Positions 5,384-9,520 of a stretch of DNA of 9,520 nucleotides are shown one piece after another. Source of the DNA: Pseudomonadota bacterium (GTDB lineage Bacteria > Pseudomonadota > Alphaproteobacteria > Rhizobiales > Rhizobiaceae). The position numbers and the translations under genes are program-made. The stretch is taken from NCBI GenBank assembly GCA_023422735.1, contig JAFAGL010000061.1, positions 1-9,520 of the forward strand, written 5' to 3'. Position 1 is the first letter of the stretch. Each line of letters begins with the position of its first letter. The notes below the pieces were generated by a model, which saw only the letters and a program-made list of their open reading frames with translations, was not told where the DNA came from and did not search any database.

Positions 5384-6667
5384 ATGTGCGGGTCTGGAAT
5401 GTACAGAGTTCTGCATAGTATTATCGACAAGGTCATCCATCACGGCGATCTGCGCGTGACGGATCCTGACGGTCAGATCCACAAATTTGGCGATGGATCA
5501 GGCGAGCGCGTTCATATCCACATCAAGACGCGCCATGCCGAGCGAGCCATTGCCTTCGACCCGACCTTGGCTCTCGCTGAAACTTTCATGGATGAGGAAG
5601 TCGATTTCCTTGAGGGAGATTTGCTGGCGCTTTTGAAGCTCGCTTACAGCAATGCACCGAATGGCGACCTCCATATCAGCCCGACACTGGAGCGCATTCG
5701 CAACCTGTTCAAGCGGTTCCAGCAACTTAATTCTCAACGCCGTTCCAAAGAGAATGTGCACCGTCATTATGATCTTTCGGGCGAGCTTTATCGGCTCTTT
5801 CTTGATCAGGACATGCAGTATTCCTGCGCATATTTCGAACGCCCGGACATGAGCCTTGAAGAAGCACAAGCCGCGAAAAAACGGCATATCGCTGCTAAAA
5901 TGGCTTTGCAGCCCGGCCAGAATGTTCTCGACATCGGCTCCGGGTGGGGCGGCATGGGCCTTTATCTCGCGCGTGATTTCGGCGTCGATGTTCTCGGCGT
6001 CACCCTGTCGACCGAGCAACACGCCGTGTCTACCGAACGAGCCCAAGCAGCCGGGCTGGATAATCAGGTCCACTTCGAACTACGCGATTACCGCAGCCTG
6101 AACGAACGCTTCGATCGGATCGTTTCAGTCGGGATGTTCGAGCATGTCGGCCTGAATCATTTCAAGACCTTCTTCGAAACGGCCGCCACTCTGCTGAAGC
6201 CAGATGGGGTGATGGTTCTCCACGCCATAGGCCGCAACGGACCACCTTACGCAACCAACGCCTTTATCCGAAAATACATCTTTCCCGGCGGTTATATCCC
6301 GTCCCTTTCGGAGGTCTTACCGCATATAGAACGTTCGGGTTTGATGGTAACGGATGTCGAAATTCTCCGCCATCACTACGCTGACACCCTGAACGCGTGG
6401 CGCGAGCGGTTCCTGGCGAATCGCGCCGAAGCGAAAGCTATCTACGACGAACGCTTCTGTCGCATGTGGGAATTTTATCTTTCGGGTTCGGAGGCGGCCT
6501 TTCGTTGGCAGGATATGATGGTCTTCCAGATCCAGATAACCAAGCGCAATGACATCCTCCCGGTGACCCGCGATTATATTTATGAGCAGGAACACGAAAT
6601 TCCCCTGCCCCTCCCTTCCGCCAACATAACCCCGACTATGGCACCGTCTGTTAGGCGGAAGGATTGA
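5384..6667 (+). CDS. cfa: Cyclopropane-fatty-acyl-phospholipid synthase
   Basis: The enzyme adds a methylene group from S-adenosylmethionine across the cis double bond of membrane phospholipid acyl chains, often under acid or stationary-phase stress. The 427-residue product has an N-terminal lipid-associating region, then the methyltransferase domain with SAM motif VLDIGSGWGGMGL at 181-193. Residues matching the E. coli bicarbonate/active-site set can be placed: Cys148 in QYSCAYF, Glu253 in GMFEHVG, His280 and Ile282 in VLHAIG, and Tyr332 in HHYADTL. The start is uncertain. ATG 5384 has AAGG 11 bases upstream. ATG 5399 (422 residues, MYRVLHSIIDKV) is an equally reasonable start. The gene stands alone after the rplI terminator. 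A GATAAT hexamer at 5359-5364 might be its -10, but no matching -35 is seen. Confidence 0.94.
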   Translation: MCGSGMYRVLHSIIDKVIHHGDLRVTDPDGQIHKFGDGSGERVHIHIKTRHAERAIAFDPTLALAETFMDEEVDFLEGDLLALLKLAYSNAPNGDLHISPTLERIRNLFKRFQQLNSQRRSKENVHRHYDLSGELYRLFLDQDMQYSCAYFERPDMSLEEAQAAKKRHIAAKMALQPGQNVLDIGSGWGGMGLYLARDFGVDVLGVTLSTEQHAVSTERAQAAGLDNQVHFELRDYRSLNERFDRIVSVGMFEHVGLNHFKTFFETAATLLKPDGVMVLHAIGRNGPPYATNAFIRKYIFPGGYIPSLSEVLPHIERSGLMVTDVEILRHHYADTLNAWRERFLANRAEAKAIYDERFCRMWEFYLSGSEAAFRWQDMMVFQIQITKRNDILPVTRDYIYEQEHEIPLPLPSANITPTMAPSVRRKD

Positions 6668-6766
6668 CTTCAGGCTCTCTGGCCCTTTTCGATCAGCCGT
6701 GAGATCGGAGTGCCTTCAAATTCTTGTTTTGTTCCCGCGTTTCTGATAGCGGTTGGGCACAGGGTA

Positions 6767-6778
6767 AGTTTATAAACT
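6767..6778 (+). promoter_or_regulatory. 12-bp palindrome with TATAAA, possible dnaB promoter core
   Basis: AGTTTATAAACT is a perfect 12-bp palindrome about 105 bp before dnaB. It contains TATAAA at 6771-6776, which could serve as a -10 on either strand. No good -35 lies at 16-18 bp, so the promoter assignment is tentative. Confidence 0.35.
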
Positions 6779-6784
6779 GGCCAA

Positions 6785-6805
6785 CTATCCACATGCTGTG
6801 GATCA
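6785..6805 (+). promoter_or_regulatory. Inverted pair of near-consensus DnaA boxes upstream of dnaB
   Basis: CTATCCACA (6785-6793) and, on the opposite strand, TGATCCACA (6797-6805) each match the DnaA box TTATCCACA at 8 of 9 positions. They face each other across a 3-bp TGC, forming a perfect 7-bp inverted repeat ATCCACA/TGTGGAT. They lie 7 bp downstream of the TATAAA palindrome and 77 bp before the chosen dnaB start. DnaA binding here could couple dnaB expression to replication initiation. The sites are seen; the regulation is inferred. Confidence 0.55.
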
Positions 6806-6882
6806 CGGGATCGAACAACTCCGATAGCCGGACTTGAAGGACCTAATCTGCTACGGAAGTGACAGATCAGGGCATGAGGCAT

Positions 6883-8373
6883 ATGGCGGAAGCGCTCAGA
6901 AAATCATCGGAACATGACGCCCCGCTTTACCGCGAGGCGCCCCATAATATCGAAGCGGAACAAGCCCTTTTGGGCGCCATTCTGGTTAATAATGATGCGT
7001 TTTATCGCGTCTCGGATTTTCTCAAACCGCTGCATTTCAACGAGCCGCTGCATCGTAAAATCTGGGAAGTCTGTGCGGAGATGATCCGCATGGGCAAGAT
7101 GGCCACACCCGTTACGATCAAGACGTTCCTGCCTGCCGATACCCGCGTCGGTGATATGACTGTCGCGCTATACCTCGCCAAACTCGCTGCGGAAGCTGTC
7201 ACTGTCATCAATGCAGCCGATTACGGTCGTGCAATCTATGATCTCGCGACCCGCCGCGCCTTGATCGGCATCGGTGAGGACATGGTGAATGTCGCATATG
7301 ACGCGCCGGTTGATCTGCCACCCCAAGAGCAGATCGAAGACGCGGAACGGCGTTTGTTCGAACTTGCCGAAACCGGCCGATATGACGGTGGTTTCGAGTC
7401 TTTTTCGGATGCCATGAAGACCGCCGTCGACATGGCAAGCGCTGCTTATCAGCGAGACGGAGGTCTGTCTGGAATCGCGACAGGTATTCGCGATCTGGAC
7501 CTTCGCATGGGTGGATTACAGCGCTCCGATCTGATCGTTCTGGCTGGGCGCCCCGGTATGGGCAAGACTTCGCTGGCGACCAATATCGCTTTCAACATCG
7601 CGTCCGTTTATGAACCCGCACAGCAGGCGGATGGCTCATTCGAATCCAAGAACGGCGGCGTGGTTGCGTTCTTTTCGCTTGAAATGTCGGCGGAACAGCT
7701 CGCGACTCGTATCATTTCCGAGCAAACTGAAGTTCCCTCCTCCAAGATTCGACGTGGCGATCTGACCGAATCGGACTTTGACAAACTTGTCGCCTATTCG
7801 CAGATGAATCAGAAGCTGCCCCTTTATATCGATTCGACAGGTGGTATTTCGATTGCGCAGCTGGCAGCACGCGCCCGACGTTTGAAACGTCAGCGCGGAC
7901 TCGACATGATGGTGATTGACTATATTCAGCTGATGCAGGGCTCGAGCGCAAAGTCGTCTCAGAACCGCGTGCAGGAAATCACTGAGATCACCACGGGGCT
8001 CAAGGCACTTGCCAAGGAACTCAATGTTCCAATCGTGGCATTGTCGCAGCTATCGCGTCAGGTTGAAAACCGTGACGACAAGCGCCCGCAACTCTCCGAT
8101 CTGCGTGAATCCGGCTCTATCGAGCAGGACGCCGACGTCGTGATCTTCGTGTATCGTGAGGAATATTATTTGAAGAACAAGGAGCCAAAGCCGGGCACCG
8201 ATGAATATATAAAGTGGGAGGGTGATATGACCGAAGCGCGCGGCAAGGCCGAAATCATTATCGGCAAGCAGCGCCACGGCCCAACAGGCACAGTTATGGT
8301 TGCCTTCCAGGGCGAGTTCACTCGCTTTTCCGATCTTGCGGAAGATAGCCACTTGCCGGAACGCTACGAGTGA
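6883..8373 (+). CDS. dnaB: Replicative DNA helicase DnaB
   Basis: DnaB is the hexameric helicase that unwinds the fork and recruits primase. With the chosen start the product has 496 residues. The N-terminal helical domain begins at REAPHNIEAEQALLGAILVN. A linker follows, then the RecA-like motor: Walker A GRPGMGKTSLA at about 222-232 (Lys228), the catalytic Glu267 region FFSLEMS, Walker B MVIDYIQLM near 343-351, and the conserved LSQLSRQVE and SDLRESGSIEQDAD motifs. An extra loop of about 16 residues lies between Walker A and SLEMS compared with E. coli. No inteins are present. The start is ambiguous: GTG 6859 (504 residues), ATG 6874 and ATG 6883 share the frame and none has an ideal Shine-Dalgarno. 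ATG 6883 is chosen because MAEALRK resembles the usual N-terminus. The stop overlaps the alr start. Confidence 0.96.
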   Translation: MAEALRKSSEHDAPLYREAPHNIEAEQALLGAILVNNDAFYRVSDFLKPLHFNEPLHRKIWEVCAEMIRMGKMATPVTIKTFLPADTRVGDMTVALYLAKLAAEAVTVINAADYGRAIYDLATRRALIGIGEDMVNVAYDAPVDLPPQEQIEDAERRLFELAETGRYDGGFESFSDAMKTAVDMASAAYQRDGGLSGIATGIRDLDLRMGGLQRSDLIVLAGRPGMGKTSLATNIAFNIASVYEPAQQADGSFESKNGGVVAFFSLEMSAEQLATRIISEQTEVPSSKIRRGDLTESDFDKLVAYSQMNQKLPLYIDSTGGISIAQLAARARRLKRQRGLDMMVIDYIQLMQGSSAKSSQNRVQEITEITTGLKALAKELNVPIVALSQLSRQVENRDDKRPQLSDLRESGSIEQDADVVIFVYREEYYLKNKEPKPGTDEYIKWEGDMTEARGKAEIIIGKQRHGPTGTVMVAFQGEFTRFSDLAEDSHLPERYE

Positions 8374-9520
8374 ACACCGAACTGAGACAAAGCCTTGGGA
8401 AAGGCATCGACAGCCGAATTGCCGGCGGCGAGTTGATAATCGATCTTGATGCCTTGCGCGCCAATTATCGCGCGCTTTGCCAGCTATCCAAGCCGGCACG
8501 TACTGCGGGAGTGGTGAAAGCCAACGCTTACGGCATCGGCGCGGATATCGTTGTTCCTGCGCTTTTGAACGAAGGCTGCGAGGATTTCTTTGTGGCCACA
8601 CCCGAAGAAGGTATCGCGGCGCGAAGCTATGCGCCGGAAGCTCGCATTTTTGTCCTCAGCGGCCTGTTTGGGCGTGAGGTTGCTGCGCTTTACGCTCACG
8701 CCAATCTCGTTCCTGTTCTCAATTCTGCACAGGATCTGGCAATCTGGGAAGCGCATTGTGGAGCAAACAGCGTAGCTGCCCCCTGCGCTCTGCATGTCGA
8801 CACCGGAATGTCGCGTCTAGGACTTTCCTTGTCTGAAGCGCTGGCATTTGCGGAAGAGAACGCTCTGACCCGGGCTTTGAATATTACCCTGCTGATGAGC
8901 CATCTGGCCTGTGCAGACGAGCCTGAGCATCCATTAAATCAAGGTCAATTGACTGCATTTCAAATGATCACCCACGCCTTCCCTGGCGTTCCTGCCAGCC
9001 TCGCAAATTCCTACGGAATAACCCTTGGTAATGCCTTCCATCATGCGCTCACCCGCCCGGGAATTGCGCTTTACACCGGCGTTCCAGGCCAAACGTCCGA
9101 TCCTGTCGTTTCGCTCAGCGCGCGGGTCGTTCAGGTGCGTGACGGCCGCAAGGGCGAAGGTGTGAGTTATGGTTCAACCGTGCTTGAACGCGAGAGCATA
9201 ATCGCAGTCGCCGCAGTAGGTTATGCAGATGGTTATCTGCGTTCATCTTCCGGATCAGGCGTTCCCTTGCGCGCGACGAATGGGCTGGGAGGCCAAGGCT
9301 TCCTTCATGGCAAGCACGTACCAATCCTTGGTCGCATCACAATGGATCTTACGCTTTTCGATGTAACGGAACTCGGCGCAGACGCCGTGCGCCCCAACGA
9401 CCGGATCGAACTCGTCGGGCCTAATATGCCGATCGACCAAGTTGCCGCAGCTGCGGGCACAATCTCCTATGAGATACTGACCTCTCTCGGCAATCGCTAC
9501 CATCGCCGCATTCTCGGGGC
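8370..9520 (+). CDS. alr: Alanine racemase, 3' end cut by window edge
   Basis: This PLP enzyme interconverts L- and D-alanine and supplies D-alanine for peptidoglycan. The frame is open for 383 codons without a stop to the edge. The last residues (YEILTSLGNRYHRRILG) match the usual C-terminus, so only a few residues are probably missing. The PLP lysine is Lys50 in GVVKANAYGIGAD. Also visible are LHVDTGMSRLGL, the SHLACAD motif, RPGIALYTG, the catalytic Tyr285 in VGYADGYLR, and Met325 in GRITMD. The GTG start at 8370 overlaps the dnaB stop as GTGA, with a weak GGAA about eight bases upstream, suggesting translational coupling. The N-terminal 20 residues lie before the conserved ELIIDLDALRANYR. 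It could be the biosynthetic or the catabolic (DadX-type) racemase; the neighbourhood favours the housekeeping one. Confidence 0.95.
   Translation, partial: MNTELRQSLGKGIDSRIAGGELIIDLDALRANYRALCQLSKPARTAGVVKANAYGIGADIVVPALLNEGCEDFFVATPEEGIAARSYAPEARIFVLSGLFGREVAALYAHANLVPVLNSAQDLAIWEAHCGANSVAAPCALHVDTGMSRLGLSLSEALAFAEENALTRALNITLLMSHLACADEPEHPLNQGQLTAFQMITHAFPGVPASLANSYGITLGNAFHHALTRPGIALYTGVPGQTSDPVVSLSARVVQVRDGRKGEGVSYGSTVLERESIIAVAAVGYADGYLRSSSGSGVPLRATNGLGGQGFLHGKHVPILGRITMDLTLFDVTELGADAVRPNDRIELVGPNMPIDQVAAAAGTISYEILTSLGNRYHRRILG

Noticed and set aside
6668..6740. Possible terminator after cfa (CGATC/GATCG inverted repeat and nearby T-rich stretch)
   Set aside because: The stem has only 5 bp with an 8-nt loop, and the T-rich stretch is too far away to call a terminator.
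8050..8601. Minus-strand open frame of 183 codons over the end of dnaB and start of alr
   Set aside because: It is antisense to two well-supported genes with conserved motifs; no independent evidence.

Overview
The window is a stretch of core chromosome from an alphaproteobacterium, most likely a member of the Hyphomicrobiales close to Brucella/Ochrobactrum. This rests on the gene order (fatty-acid cluster, divergent rpsF-rpsR-rplI, cfa, dnaB, alr), the protein sequences, moderately high GC, and lineage traits such as a Gly/Arg/Asp-rich S6 tail and an acidic L9 tail. The genus is an inference from memory of gene order, not a database result. I see no transposase, integrase, phage gene, CRISPR array, tRNA or rRNA, and no complete accessory system.

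Left block (1-3363, minus strand): fabD, fabG, acpP and fabF in transcription order, with fabF running off the left edge. Together they make malonyl-ACP (FabD), carry acyl chains (AcpP), condense (FabF) and reduce the 3-keto group (FabG). Strong hairpins sit just before acpP and again between acpP and fabF, so acpP mRNA is flanked by structure.

Centre (3364-5324): a 380-bp divergent intergenic region separates fabD from the ribosomal genes. It holds a good sigma70-type promoter for rpsF and a predicted leader of about 217 nt with several helices, including a possible pseudoknot before the rpsF start codon. rpsF and rpsR overlap by one base. A terminator-like hairpin and a string of further hairpins fill the 192 bp between rpsR and rplI. 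A textbook intrinsic terminator follows rplI.

Right block (5325-9520, plus strand): cfa (cyclopropane fatty acid synthase) stands alone between the ribosomal genes and dnaB. The dnaB upstream region carries an inverted pair of near-consensus DnaA boxes next to a TATAAA-containing palindrome. dnaB (replicative helicase) overlaps alr (alanine racemase) by four bases (GTGA). alr is cut by the right edge very close to its natural end.

The genes are ordinary housekeeping genes. The parts most worth a second look are non-coding: the rpsF leader, the rpsR-rplI spacer, the dnaB upstream region and the two acpP-flanking hairpins.
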